A DNA stretch of 64,000 nt from Nocardioides_C sp963700955 (GCA_963700955.1 CAVOZH010000003.1:164610-228609); one strand, 5' to 3'. Shown: positions 48,428-57,987, numbered from the stretch's first letter. Translations and numbers: made by a program. The notes: generated from the sequence alone by a model not told the origin.

Positions 48428-49858
48428 ATGGATTTCAAGGTTGCCGACCTCTCCCTGGCCGACTACGGCCGGACCGAGATCACCCTGGCCGAGCACGAGA
48501 TGCCCGGCCTGATGGCCATGCGCGAGCGCTACTCCGGGTCCAAGCCGCTCGCGGGCGCGAAAATCGCCGGCTCGCTGCACATGACGATCCAGACGGCCGT
48601 ACTGATCGAGACGCTGACCGCCCTGGGCGCCGAGGTGCGCTGGGCGTCGTGCAACATCTTCTCCACGCAGGACCACGCTGCCGCGGCTGTCGTCGTCGGA
48701 CCCGAGGGCACTGCCGAGAACCCCGCCGGCGTGCCCGTCTTCGCATGGAAGGGCGAGACGCTCGAGGAGTACTGGTGGTGCACCCAGCAGATCCTCCGCT
48801 GGCCCGGCGGCGAGTTCGCCAACATGATCCTCGACGACGGTGGTGACGCCACGCTGCTCGTGCACATGGGTGTCGAGGCCGAGAAGACCGGACGGGTCGA
48901 CTCCCCGGACTCCACCGACAACGTCGAGAAGAAGGTCATCCTGCAGGTCCTGGCGGACTCGCTCGCCGAGGGCGGGAGCCGCTGGACCGCGATCGCCAAC
49001 GAGCTCAAGGGCGTCACCGAGGAGACCACCACCGGCGTCCACCGCCTCTACGACATGATGAAGGAAGGCTCGCTGCTCTTCCCCGCCATCAACGTCAACG
49101 ACTCGGTGACCAAGAGCAAGTTCGACAACAAGTACGGCTGCCGCCACTCGCTGATCGACGGCATCAACCGCGCCACCGACGTGCTCATCGGCGGGAAGGT
49201 CGCGGTCGTCTGCGGCTACGGCGACGTCGGCAAGGGCTGCGCCGAGTCGCTGCGCGGCCAGGGCGCCCGAGTGGTCGTCACCGAGATCGACCCGATCTGC
49301 GCGCTCCAGGCGGCCATGGACGGCTACCAGGTCTCCACGCTCGAGGACGTCCTGCCGATCGCCGACATCGTGATCACCGCGACCGGCAACAAGGACGTCG
49401 TGACCGTCGACCAGATGAGCCGGATGAAGCACCAGGCGATCGTCGGCAACATCGGGCACTTCGACAACGAGATCGACATGGCCGGCCTCGAGAAGTTCCC
49501 GGGCGTCACCCGCAAGAACGTCAAGCCACAGGTCGACGTCTTCACCTTCCCCGAGGGGAACTCGGTGATCATCCTGTCCGAGGGACGCCTGATGAACCTC
49601 GGGAACGCCACGGGCCACCCGTCGTTCGTGATGTCGAACTCCTTCACGAACCAGGTGCTCGCCCAGATCGAGCTGTTCACCAAGACCGACGAGTACCCGG
49701 TCGGCGTCTACACGCTCCCCAAGCACCTCGACGAGGAGGTCGCCCGGCTGCACCTCGAGGCACTCGGCGTGAAGCTGACCGAGCTGACCGCCGACCAGGC
49801 CGGCTATCTCGGCATCCCGGTTGAGGGCCCCTACAAGTCCGACCACTACCGGTACTGA
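48428..49858 (+). CDS. ahcY: S-adenosylhomocysteine hydrolase
   Basis: A 476-residue NAD-dependent enzyme that splits S-adenosylhomocysteine into adenosine and homocysteine, relieving product inhibition of methyltransferases. CNIFSTQDHAAAAV is the substrate-site motif, DNKYGCRHSLIDGINRAT leads into the NAD domain, and VVCGYGDVGKGCAESLRGQG is the NAD loop. The C-terminal GPYKSDHYRY is diagnostic. ATG 48428 has GAGG six bases upstream; ATG 48416 and 48422 are in frame. mtrA follows 30 bases downstream, as in mycobacteria. Confidence 0.96.
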   Translation: MDFKVADLSLADYGRTEITLAEHEMPGLMAMRERYSGSKPLAGAKIAGSLHMTIQTAVLIETLTALGAEVRWASCNIFSTQDHAAAAVVVGPEGTAENPAGVPVFAWKGETLEEYWWCTQQILRWPGGEFANMILDDGGDATLLVHMGVEAEKTGRVDSPDSTDNVEKKVILQVLADSLAEGGSRWTAIANELKGVTEETTTGVHRLYDMMKEGSLLFPAINVNDSVTKSKFDNKYGCRHSLIDGINRATDVLIGGKVAVVCGYGDVGKGCAESLRGQGARVVVTEIDPICALQAAMDGYQVSTLEDVLPIADIVITATGNKDVVTVDQMSRMKHQAIVGNIGHFDNEIDMAGLEKFPGVTRKNVKPQVDVFTFPEGNSVIILSEGRLMNLGNATGHPSFVMSNSFTNQVLAQIELFTKTDEYPVGVYTLPKHLDEEVARLHLEALGVKLTELTADQAGYLGIPVEGPYKSDHYRY

Positions 49859-49888
49859 TCGGCAGCGGAAGGGCAGGGGAGGGCGGCG

Positions 49889-50581
49889 ATGCCTGAGCAG
49901 GGGAACCGGGGACGGGTCCTCGTCGTCGACGACGACGCCGCCCTCGCGGAGATGCTCACGATCGTGCTCCGCAACGAGGGGTTCGACCCGCGGGTCTGTC
50001 CGACGGGCGACCAGGCCCTCGCGGCGTTCCGGGACTTCCGGCCCGACGTGGTGCTCCTCGACCTGATGCTCCCCGGCAAGGACGGGATCGACGTCTGCCG
50101 TGAGATCCGGGGCGAGTCCGGGGTGCCCATCGTGATGCTCACCGCCAAGAGCGACACCATCGACGTGGTCGTCGGCCTCGAGTCAGGGGCCGACGACTAC
50201 GTCGTCAAGCCGTTCAAGCCCAAGGAGCTCGTCGCCCGGATCCGCGCCCGAGTTCGCCGCCACGACGACGGGGGGCCCGAGACGATCAAGATCGGTGACC
50301 TCGCCATCGACGTCGCCGGTCACCAGGTCACTCGCGACGGCGAGCCGATCCCGCTCACACCGCTCGAGTTCGACCTGCTGGTCTGCCTGGCACGCAAACC
50401 GTGGCAGGTGTTCACCCGCGAGGTCCTGCTCGAGCAGGTCTGGGGCTACCGGCACGCGGCGGACACCCGGCTGGTCAACGTGCACGTGCAGCGGCTGCGC
50501 TCCAAGGTCGAGCACGACCCCGAGAACCCCGAGATCGTGGTCACGGTGAGGGGTGTCGGGTACAAGGCCGGCACGTCCTAG
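49889..50581 (+). CDS. mtrA: two-component response regulator MtrA
   Basis: A 230-residue OmpR-family regulator. The receiver has the acidic pocket VDDDAA, the phospho-acceptor aspartate at residue 58 (VVLLDLMLPGKDG), and lysine in VVKPFKPKELVAR. The winged-helix domain follows with LTPLEFDLLVCLARKP and DTRLVNVHVQRLRSKVE. MtrA controls cell division, wall turnover and osmotic responses in actinobacteria. GGGGAGG precedes the ATG. mtrB starts ten bases after its stop. Confidence 0.96.
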   Translation: MPEQGNRGRVLVVDDDAALAEMLTIVLRNEGFDPRVCPTGDQALAAFRDFRPDVVLLDLMLPGKDGIDVCREIRGESGVPIVMLTAKSDTIDVVVGLESGADDYVVKPFKPKELVARIRARVRRHDDGGPETIKIGDLAIDVAGHQVTRDGEPIPLTPLEFDLLVCLARKPWQVFTREVLLEQVWGYRHAADTRLVNVHVQRLRSKVEHDPENPEIVVTVRGVGYKAGTS

Positions 50582-50591
50582 GCGCCGGACG

Positions 50592-52250
50592 ATGACACCC
50601 GTGGCGCCCCTTCGCAGGGCCGCGACCTTCTGGCAGCGCTCGATCCAGGCTCGTGTCGTCATCAGCACGCTGCTGCTCTCCGCGGTCGTGGTCACCCTCG
50701 TCGGGTGGGTGCTGATGCGGCAGGTCACCGATGGCCTGGTGGCAGGCAAGACCAACACCTCCGTGGCCGAGGCCACGCGCGGTGCCTACGACGCGCAGAG
50801 CCGGCTCGAGGGCGCACCCGGCACCGAGTTCGACTCCACCGCCCAGCTGGCCCAGCTGGTCGCGGGCATCGTGGCGCGCGGCGACGTCCAGGGGTACGAC
50901 GTCGTGCTCGACGGCCCCGTGGACGGAGCCGGGGTAGCCGCCGTGACGAGCCCTGGCGAGGGGCCCGTTGCGGGCTCGGGCGGCACGTTCAAGTCACCTG
51001 ACGTGCTCACGTCGAGCATCCCCGCCCGGCTGCGCGACGTCGTCGAGACCACGTCAGGGACCTCGTGGACCTACTCCACGATCGCCTACGAGAACGGGAG
51101 CGGCAGGCCCGACGTCGCGGGGGTCGTGGCCGGCACGCAGGTGGAGGTTCCCAGCGACGGCGCCACCTACACGCTCTACTACCTGTTCCCGATGACCGAG
51201 GAGCAGCAGACACTGGGGCTCGTCCGCCGGGCGCTCCTCACCGGTGGAGTCCTGCTTCTCCTGCTCATCGGCGGGCTGACCTGGCTGGTGACCCGCCAGG
51301 TGGTCACACCGGTCCGCCTGGCCCGCCGGGTCGCCGAGCGTCTCGCCTCGGGCCGCCTCGAGGAGCGCATGCAGGTCCGCGGGGACGACGACATCGCCCG
51401 CCTCGGCACGTCGTTCAACCAGATGGCCGCGAGCCTTCAGAAGCAGATCCGCCAGCTCGAGGAGCTGTCGCGGGTCCAGCGGCGGTTCGTGTCCGACGTC
51501 TCCCACGAGCTCCGGACCCCGCTGACGACCGTCCGGATGGCCGGTGACGTGCTCTACGACGCCCGCGACCGCTTCGACCCGGTCACCGCGCGGTCCGCCG
51601 AGCTGCTGCAGAAGGAGCTCGACCGGTTCGAGCTGCTGCTGACCGACCTGCTGGAGATCAGCCGCTTCGACGCGGGTGCCGCAGTGCTCGACCTGGAGGA
51701 CGTCAACCTCGTCGACCTGGCCTACCGCGTCGCGGAGTCCACCATGCCGCTCGCCCGGGGTCGCGGGGTCCGGGTGCTGGTCCGCGACCCGCATCGACCC
51801 TGCGTGGCAGAGGCCGACGTGCGCCGCGTGGAGCGGATCGTGCGCAACCTGGTGTCGAACGCCATCGACCATGCCGAGGGGCGTGACGTGGAGATCCTCG
51901 TGGCCGCCGGGCACGACGCCACCGCCCTCGCCGTACGCGACCACGGCGTGGGCCTGCGCGAGGGCGAGTCACAGATGGTCTTCAACCGGTTCTGGCGCGC
52001 AGACCCCGCCCGCGCCCGCAGCACCGGAGGCACCGGGCTGGGCCTGGCGATCTCGTTGGAGGACGCCCACCTCCACGGTGGCTGGCTCCAGGCGTGGGGA
52101 GAGCCGGGCCGCGGTGCCCAGTTCCGTCTCACCCTCCCGCGCCGGGCAGGCGACCCCGTCGCGACCAGCCCGCTGCCGCTGGTGCCGGCAGATACCCGAC
52201 GGCAACGGCCCAAGGAGCTGCCCCGCGGCGAGACGGCAGGCACCTCATGA
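50592..52250 (+). CDS. mtrB: sensor histidine kinase MtrB
   Basis: A 552-residue membrane kinase that phosphorylates MtrA. Two transmembrane helices (about 24-45 and 210-232) flank an extracytoplasmic sensor domain of about 165 residues. A HAMP linker follows (RQVVTPVRLARRVAERLASG). SDVSHELRTPLTTVRMAGD holds the phospho-accepting histidine at about residue 305. NLVSNAIDHAEG, DHGVGLREGES and GGTGLGLAISLEDAHLHGG are the ATP-binding boxes. lpqB overlaps the stop as ATGA. Confidence 0.95.
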   Translation: MTPVAPLRRAATFWQRSIQARVVISTLLLSAVVVTLVGWVLMRQVTDGLVAGKTNTSVAEATRGAYDAQSRLEGAPGTEFDSTAQLAQLVAGIVARGDVQGYDVVLDGPVDGAGVAAVTSPGEGPVAGSGGTFKSPDVLTSSIPARLRDVVETTSGTSWTYSTIAYENGSGRPDVAGVVAGTQVEVPSDGATYTLYYLFPMTEEQQTLGLVRRALLTGGVLLLLLIGGLTWLVTRQVVTPVRLARRVAERLASGRLEERMQVRGDDDIARLGTSFNQMAASLQKQIRQLEELSRVQRRFVSDVSHELRTPLTTVRMAGDVLYDARDRFDPVTARSAELLQKELDRFELLLTDLLEISRFDAGAAVLDLEDVNLVDLAYRVAESTMPLARGRGVRVLVRDPHRPCVAEADVRRVERIVRNLVSNAIDHAEGRDVEILVAAGHDATALAVRDHGVGLREGESQMVFNRFWRADPARARSTGGTGLGLAISLEDAHLHGGWLQAWGEPGRGAQFRLTLPRRAGDPVATSPLPLVPADTRRQRPKELPRGETAGTS

Positions 52251-54028
52251 GGTCACGGAGCGCTCGGAGCGCGTCGCTGGTCCTCCTTGCCCTGGCGCTG
52301 GGTCTGCTCGGTGGCTGCCTGAGCCTTCCCGAGGCAGGCACCGTGAGCACAAGTCCCGGCCAGGAGCCCGTGGAGCAGGGGGCCGGCTCCTTCGACTACA
52401 CCCCGTCCGGGCCCCGACCGGGGTCACCGCCGTTGCAGATCGTGCAGGACTTCCTGCTCGCCATGCAGGCCTCGCCGCAGTCCACGGCGGTCGCTCGCAA
52501 GTTCCTGGCCGACGAGGCCAAACCGGGTTGGTCGCCGGAGAAGGCAACTCTGATCTACGGCTCCAAGGACGTCAGCAGCAGACGGGATGCGATCGACGTC
52601 AGTCTGGTGGGCACTGCGCAGCTCGACGACCGTGGCACCTGGCTCGGCTCGGTCGGTGGTGGCGGAGGCGTGAAGTACCACTTCGAGCTGGTGCGCGAGC
52701 GCGGGGAGTGGCGAATCAGCAACCCACCCGACGCCCTGCTCATCCCACGCACCCACTTCGAGACGCGCTACCAGCAGTTCTTCGTCTACTACTTCGACCC
52801 CACCGCCCACGTGCTGGTCCCCGAGCCGACCTACCTGCCGAGGGGGGAGCAGGCCGCGACCATGCTGGTGCACCTGCTGCTGCGCGGGCCCGCCTCGAGC
52901 CTCGACGAGGTGCTCCGGACCTTCATCCCCGGCGGCACGGAGTACGTCTTGTCCGTGCCGGTGTCGCCGGCCGGCGTCGCGGAGGTCGAGCTCAACCAGC
53001 AGTTCCTCCAGCTGAATGCTCGCGACAGACAGATGGCGCTGGCCCAGCTGGCGTGGACCCTGCGCCAGGTGTCGGGGCTCGAGTCGATGCGGGTCACCGT
53101 CGGCGGCTCCCCGATCGACATCCCCGGAGCCGGAAGCCCCCAGAGCGTCAGCTCGTGGGCGGAGTTCGACCCGTCGATCCACTGGGCGTCGCAGGAGCTC
53201 TTCGGGATCCGCGAGGGCAACGTGGTCGCGCTGGGACCCGAGGGAGGCGAGGTCGTGGGACGCTTCGGCGCTCAGGACTCCGGACTCCGCGACATCGCGG
53301 TCGACCTCGAGGCCGAGAACGTCGCCGGAGTCACCCAGGACGGCAGGACGGTCCTGCTCGCCCCCCGAGGCAGGACCAGGGGTGACGCGCCCGGCCCGGA
53401 GGAGACCGACGTCGCCTACTCGCGCGGGACCGACCTGCTCCGTCCGGCCTGGGACGTCTTCGACGAGCTTTGGCTGGTGGACCGGACGTCCAAGGGAGCG
53501 GCGGTCAGCATCGTCAAGGACGGCGTGACGACTCGTCTGGACGCACCCGGGCTCGAGGGTGAGGACGTCAGTCGCTTCGTGGTCTCGCGCGACGGCAGCC
53601 GGCTGGTGGCCGTTGTGGCGGGCAGGTCGGGTGACCACCTCGTCGTCGCCCGGGTGCTGCGCACCCAGGCGGGAAAGGCTCTCGGCCTGACCCGAGCTGT
53701 CGACCTCCCGCTGGCCCAGGGCGGCGTCGACGAGATCCGCGACCTGGCCTGGCGCAGCCCCGGAAGCCTCGCGGTGCTCACCGGTCCGACCCCGGAGTCG
53801 TCGCAGGTGCTTCTGGCGCTCGTCGACGGCTCGACCGCCTTGGCCGACGTACAGGGCACGGCGGAGATCTTCCGCCGCCGGGCGGTGCGGCTCGTCGCCT
53901 CACCGTCGCCCGGGACGCCGTTGTTCCTCGGCACTTCTCAGGGCGAGCTCTTCGAGCTCGGCGCCGACGGCCAGTGGACGGAGGCGTCCCTCGGCGGCCC
54001 CCTGCTTGCGCCCACGTTCGTCGGCTGA
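52247..54028 (+). CDS. lpqB: lipoprotein LpqB
   Basis: A 593-residue lipoprotein that modulates MtrB signalling in mycobacteria. The signal peptide ends in the lipobox LLGGC with cysteine at about residue 24. A GerMN-type domain lies at about 200-300 (QAATMLVHLLLRGPASSLDEV), followed by a C-terminal beta-propeller-like region. The start overlaps mtrB as ATGA, so the whole mtrA-mtrB-lpqB module is coupled. Confidence 0.95.
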   Translation: MRSRSARSASLVLLALALGLLGGCLSLPEAGTVSTSPGQEPVEQGAGSFDYTPSGPRPGSPPLQIVQDFLLAMQASPQSTAVARKFLADEAKPGWSPEKATLIYGSKDVSSRRDAIDVSLVGTAQLDDRGTWLGSVGGGGGVKYHFELVRERGEWRISNPPDALLIPRTHFETRYQQFFVYYFDPTAHVLVPEPTYLPRGEQAATMLVHLLLRGPASSLDEVLRTFIPGGTEYVLSVPVSPAGVAEVELNQQFLQLNARDRQMALAQLAWTLRQVSGLESMRVTVGGSPIDIPGAGSPQSVSSWAEFDPSIHWASQELFGIREGNVVALGPEGGEVVGRFGAQDSGLRDIAVDLEAENVAGVTQDGRTVLLAPRGRTRGDAPGPEETDVAYSRGTDLLRPAWDVFDELWLVDRTSKGAAVSIVKDGVTTRLDAPGLEGEDVSRFVVSRDGSRLVAVVAGRSGDHLVVARVLRTQAGKALGLTRAVDLPLAQGGVDEIRDLAWRSPGSLAVLTGPTPESSQVLLALVDGSTALADVQGTAEIFRRRAVRLVASPSPGTPLFLGTSQGELFELGADGQWTEASLGGPLLAPTFVG

Positions 54029-54122
54029 CCGACGTCGTCCCCAGGCCGAGGCCGGTCGCAGGCGTCCACAGAGCCGAGTACACGTGCGCGGGACGGACGA
54101 CGGTGACCGTCACCGTGGAGGC

Positions 54123-54872
54123 ATGTTCGACGCCTCCCTCGACCTCGTCCTCGGCAGCCGGTGCACCGTGTGCGCCAGGCCTGGGCGTCTGCTGTGCGGC
54201 GTCTGTGCGGCGGCTCTGCCGCGTGAGCCGTCGACCTGCTGGCCGACGCCTCGCCCAGCGGGCCTGGCGCGCCCGGTCGCGGTGGGGGAGTACGACGGCG
54301 CCCTGAAGCTGCTCGTCAACGCCCACAAGGAGCGTGGGCAGTTCGCGTTGGCGCGCGTGCTGGGCGACCTCCTCGCGACGTCCGCGCTCGCCCATGTGGG
54401 GCCCTCGAGCTCGCTCGGCCCGCGAGCCGGCCCGCCGCGGGCGGCGATGCTCGTGCCGGTGCCCTCGCGACCCTCGGTGGTACGCCGGCGAGGACACGAC
54501 CCGTTGTTCCGCATCACCCTCCGGGCAGCCGCTCGCCTGCGCGGCCTCGGCGTCCCGGCCTCCGCCGTACGCCTGCTCCGGAGCACCAGGGCGGCACAGG
54601 ACCAGGCGGGGCTCGGAGCGGCCGAGCGTGCGAGCAACCTCGCCGGCAGCATGTCGTGCCCCACCGCACGGGTGAGGCGCCTCGCCCCCGGTGAGGACGC
54701 TGTCGTCGTGGTCGTCGACGACGTGATCACCACCGGCGCGACCGTGCTCGAGGCGCAGCGTGCACTCGAGGCGGCCGGGCTGCCGGTCGACGGCATCGCG
54801 GTCGTGGCCGCCACCCGACGTACGTTCACCAGACCAGTGGTTCACAGCGACCCGAGCCAGGTCCATGTGTGA
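54123..54872 (+). CDS. ComF-family phosphoribosyltransferase-like protein
   Basis: A 249-residue cytosolic protein. CTVCARPGRLLCGVC near residue 14 is an N-terminal zinc ribbon. VPVPSRPSVVRRRGHDP and VVVVVDDVITTGATVLEA are the pyrophosphate-binding region and PRPP loop of type I phosphoribosyltransferases. In competent bacteria ComF proteins aid DNA uptake; in actinobacteria the role is unknown. The ATG has GGAGG immediately before it, closer than usual. It follows lpqB by 94 bases, in the place of mycobacterial Rv3242c. Confidence 0.87.
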   Translation: MFDASLDLVLGSRCTVCARPGRLLCGVCAAALPREPSTCWPTPRPAGLARPVAVGEYDGALKLLVNAHKERGQFALARVLGDLLATSALAHVGPSSSLGPRAGPPRAAMLVPVPSRPSVVRRRGHDPLFRITLRAAARLRGLGVPASAVRLLRSTRAAQDQAGLGAAERASNLAGSMSCPTARVRRLAPGEDAVVVVVDDVITTGATVLEAQRALEAAGLPVDGIAVVAATRRTFTRPVVHSDPSQVHV

Positions 54873-54890
54873 GGGGTGGAATCGCGCGCT

Positions 54891-54910
54891 TCACTACCGT
54901 TTTGTGGTGA
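54891..54910 (+). terminator. possible terminator after the comF-type gene
   Basis: TCACTAC and GTGGTGA pair over seven bases with one G-T wobble, and the loop CGTTTT is T-rich. Confidence 0.4.
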
Positions 54911-55327
54911 GGCCGACTAGCGTCTAGGCATGGAGTCCGTCCGGGTCCGTGGTTGCACCGACAGGATCCGGCTGAGCGCGGCCTTCGCGGTAGCGCTCAG
55001 TGCAGGTCGTCGGTTAGCCGATGCCAGTCGCAGGCGAAACGGTCCACGTAAGACGCCATCGTCGCGGGAGTCCTCGGACACCCTCTTCGGCGGTGACCGT
55101 CGATCACGGTGCGGCTTAGAAGTAAGTCCTGCCCCGTCCGCGTCGTCAGATACGGCGCGACCACGGGAGAAGGTCAGTAGTGGCGGAGAAGCTGCGAGCA
55201 CCTCAGCAGGCGGTTGTGGGGTCGAAGACCAGGTCGGCCGGACGGATCTCCATCTTCAAGGCCACCACACCACGGTGGTCAACACACCCCAGGTGACGTG
55301 GTCACCGAGACAGCCGGGAGGTTTGCC
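54911..55327 (+). other. long leader or non-coding gap upstream of hpf
   Basis: No convincing gene is found in this stretch. TAGCGT near 54918-54923 is a possible -10 box and would give hpf a leader of nearly 400 bases. GGTGAC-GTG-GTCACC at 55292-55306 is a perfect hairpin shortly before the hpf ribosome-binding site, and CCAC-G-GTGG lies just upstream of it. An open frame from ATG 54930 has an atypical Arg/Ser-rich composition, runs into hpf out of frame, and is probably not a protein. Confidence 0.4.
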
Positions 55328-55954
55328 GTGGAAATCGTCGTCAAGTGTCGGCACATGGACGTGTCGGACCGGTTTCGCAGTCACGCCGAGGAGAAGCTCA
55401 CCCGGTTGGAGAAGCACGACCAACGGATCATCAGGGTGGAGGTCGAGGTCGACAAGGAGCGCAACCCCCGCCAGCAGGAGCGTGCCGTGCGAGTCGAGCT
55501 GACGGCGTTCTCGAAGGGCCCGGTGGTCCGCGCGGAGGCCGCGGCCGAGGACAAGATGGCCGCGCTCGACCTGGCAATGGACAAGATGGTCGCCCAGATG
55601 AGGCGCGCCTCGGACCGTCGGCGGGTGCACCGCGGTCGGCACACCCCCGTCTCGGTCGGTCAGGCGCTCGCCGGCATCGAGCCCGAGCCCAACGGCGCCG
55701 ACCAGGTCACCGAGGCCAAGGGGAGCGAGCGCCACGTCGGGCCGATCACCGTCATGGGCGACGGACCGCTGGTGGTGAGGGAGAAGAGCCACCCGGCCGA
55801 GCCGATGACACTCGACCAGGCGCTCTACGAGATGGAGCTCGTCGGCCACGACTTCTTCCTGTTCGTGGACAAGGAGAGCGATCGCCCTTCGGTCGTGTAC
55901 CGCCGCCACGGCTACGACTACGGCGTGATCTCGCTCGAGCTCCCTGAGCCGTGA
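55328..55954 (+). CDS. hpf: long-form ribosome hibernation promoting factor
   Basis: A 208-residue HPF. The N-terminal domain (about 1-105, starting EIVVKCRHMDVSDRFRSHAE) binds the 30S decoding region. The C-terminal domain (about 150-205, PMTLDQALYEMELVGHDFFL and VYRRHGYDYGVISL) dimerises to form 100S ribosomes in stationary phase or stress. GGGAGG stands seven bases before the GTG. The long leader with hairpins upstream may carry growth-phase control. It sits between the comF-type gene and secA in mycobacteria as well, though here other genes intervene before secA. Confidence 0.94.
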   Translation: MEIVVKCRHMDVSDRFRSHAEEKLTRLEKHDQRIIRVEVEVDKERNPRQQERAVRVELTAFSKGPVVRAEAAAEDKMAALDLAMDKMVAQMRRASDRRRVHRGRHTPVSVGQALAGIEPEPNGADQVTEAKGSERHVGPITVMGDGPLVVREKSHPAEPMTLDQALYEMELVGHDFFLFVDKESDRPSVVYRRHGYDYGVISLELPEP

Positions 55955-56015
55955 GGCGCGTTTCCGCTTGGATGTTTTCGTCCCATCGTGCTCCGACGCA
56001 TGACATGATCGGGGC

Positions 56016-56702
56016 GTGTCCGAACCTCAGGAGCGCGTGAACCCCGGCGAGCCCATCCGCGTCGCAGTCGTCGACGACCAGGAGCTCTTCCGTCGCGGCC
56101 TCACCATGCTGCTCGGCGTGGAGGAGGACATCGAGGTCGTGGGCGAAGCAGGCGACGGCGTGGCCGCGACCGAGCTCGCGGCCACGGCCGTGCCCGATGT
56201 CGTCCTGATGGACGTCCGCATGCCGAAGCGCTCCGGCATCGAGGCGTGCGTGTCGATCAAGGACGTCGCGCCTTCGGCGAAGATCATCATGCTGACGGTC
56301 AGTGACGAGGAGGCCGACCTCTACGACGCCGTCAAGAACGGCGCCTCGGGCTACCTGCTCAAGGACTCCTCGATCGACGAGGTGGCCCAGGCGATCCGGG
56401 TGGTCGCCGACGGGCAGTCGCTGATCAGCCCCTCCATGGCGGTCAAGCTGCTCGACGAGTTCAAGCAGATGACCCGCTCCGACCGGCAGCAGGTGCCCAC
56501 ACCGCGGCTCACCGACCGCGAGCTCGAGGTCCTCAAGCTGGTTGCCCAGGGCCTGAACAACCGCGAGATCGCCAAGCGGCTGTTCATCAGCGAGAACACC
56601 GTGAAGAACCACGTGCGCAACATCCTGGAGAAGCTGCAGCTGCACTCCCGGATGGAGGCGGTCATGTACGCCGTCCGAGAGAAGCTGCTGGACATCCCCT
56701 GA
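56016..56702 (+). CDS. NarL/LuxR-family response regulator
   Basis: A 228-residue regulator. The receiver holds VVDDQELFRRGL, the phospho-acceptor aspartate at residue 66 (VVLMDVRMPKRSG) and lysine in GYLLKDSSIDE. The LuxR-type helix-turn-helix domain is LTDRELEVLKLVAQGLNNREIAKRL from about residue 165, with ENTVKNHVRNILEKL. No kinase gene is adjacent, so it is an orphan within this window. The GTG start follows CATGAT by six bases, suggesting a leaderless message. Confidence 0.92.
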   Translation: MSEPQERVNPGEPIRVAVVDDQELFRRGLTMLLGVEEDIEVVGEAGDGVAATELAATAVPDVVLMDVRMPKRSGIEACVSIKDVAPSAKIIMLTVSDEEADLYDAVKNGASGYLLKDSSIDEVAQAIRVVADGQSLISPSMAVKLLDEFKQMTRSDRQQVPTPRLTDRELEVLKLVAQGLNNREIAKRLFISENTVKNHVRNILEKLQLHSRMEAVMYAVREKLLDIP

Positions 56703-56747
56703 CCTTCGCCTCGGTGCCGGGAACGGCGTCGTGTCGGTGCTGTCCGG

Positions 56748-56753
56748 CATAGT
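56748..56753 (+). promoter_or_regulatory. -10 box of the YcaQ-like gene (leaderless)
   Basis: CATAGT is seven bases before ATG 56761, with no Shine-Dalgarno site. Confidence 0.4.
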
Positions 56754-56760
56754 GACGTTC

Positions 56761-57985
56761 ATGCCCAACGAACCGACGGTGGTGGGAGCTCTCAGCAAGG
56801 CGCAGGCCCGCCGTGTGGCACTCGTCGCGCAGGGTTTCCGCGACCCGCGGCACACCGTGCCGACCATGCGCACGTTCAACCGCACGCTGGCGCGAACGGG
56901 CGTGCTCCAGATCGACTCGGTCAACGTCTTCCAGCGCGCCCACTACATGCCGCTGTTCAGCCGGATGGGGCGCTACGACACCGGGCTGCTGACCCGCGCC
57001 GCCGAGCGCCGCCCGCGCAGGATCGTGGAGTACTGGGCACACGTGGCCGCGTTCATGCCGGTGGACCTGTGGCCGCACATGCAGCACCGGATGGCTCGCT
57101 ACCGGGACCACGAGCACGAGTGGTCGATCATGCGTCAGAAGCCCGAGCTCGCCGACTCCCTCCTGGCGGAGGTGCGCGACGTCGGGCCCGCGACGGCACG
57201 CGACCTCGACGATGGCCTCCCGCGCGTGAAGGAACACTGGGGCTGGAACTGGTCGGACACCAAGAAGGCTCTGGAGTACCTCTTCTTCACCGGCCAGCTG
57301 GCCGTCGCGGGCCGCAACTCCGCCTTCGAGCGGCTCTACGACGTGCCGGAGCGGGTGCTCCCGGCCGACGTGCTCCGGGCCCCCACGCCGCCCCCCGAGG
57401 AGGCGGCGATCGAGCTGGTCCGGCGCGCGGCCGTCTCGCACGGCGTGGGCACCGAGCAGTGCTTTCGCGACTACTACCGCATGAAGAGCTCGCGGAGCCG
57501 GCCCGCGGTCGACGTACTCGTGGAGGCCGGGGAGCTTCTGCCGGTGCGGATAGACGGCTGGGAGAAGCCCGCGTACCTCCACCGCGACGCGGCGATGCCG
57601 CGAAGGGTCCGGGCGCGCGCCCTGCTCAGCCCCTTCGACCCCGTGGTGTGGGAGCGCGACCGCACCGAGAACCTGTTCGGGTTCCGCTACCGGATCGAGA
57701 TCTACGTCCCCGAGCCGAAACGGGTGCACGGCTACTACGTGCTTCCCTTCCTGCTCGGTGACCGGCTCGTCGCCCGGGTCGACCTCAAGGCCGACCGGCT
57801 GGGCAAGGTCCTGGTCGTCAAGTCGGCCTACGCGGAGCCGGGCGCGCCGGAGGACACAGCGTCGGAGCTCGCCGCCGAGCTCGCGGAGGCGGCGCAGTGG
57901 CTCGGGCTGACGGACATCACCGTCGAGCCTCGCGGCGACCTGGCCGACGAGCTGCTCCGCGAGGTGAAGTCGCTCTCCGGAATGA
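56761..57985 (+). CDS. YcaQ-like winged-helix DNA glycosylase family protein, 3' end uncertain
   Basis: About 407 residues of the HTH_42/YcaQ family, DNA glycosylases that unhook interstrand crosslinks. It starts with the helical LSKAQARRVALVAQGF region. LQIDSVNVFQRAHYMPLFSR and RIVEYWAHVAAFMP are family motifs, and PFDPVVWERDRTENLFGFRYR with IEIYVPEPKRVHGYY marks the C-terminal half. The uncorrected frame runs on to 58197 through a terminator and against malG. A one-base break near 57970-57980 would give a stop at 57983-57985, just before the hairpin, and that end is preferred here. Confidence 0.78.
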
Positions 57986-57987
57986 CA

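Noticed and set aside
54917..55201. Minus-strand open frame of 94 residues in the same gap
   Set aside because: No motif, no ribosome-binding site, and composition typical of antisense reading in GC-rich DNA.
54930..55502. Open frame of 190 residues with a TAGCGT box before its ATG
   Set aside because: Composition is Arg/Ser-rich and it reads into hpf in another frame. It is better explained as hpf leader.
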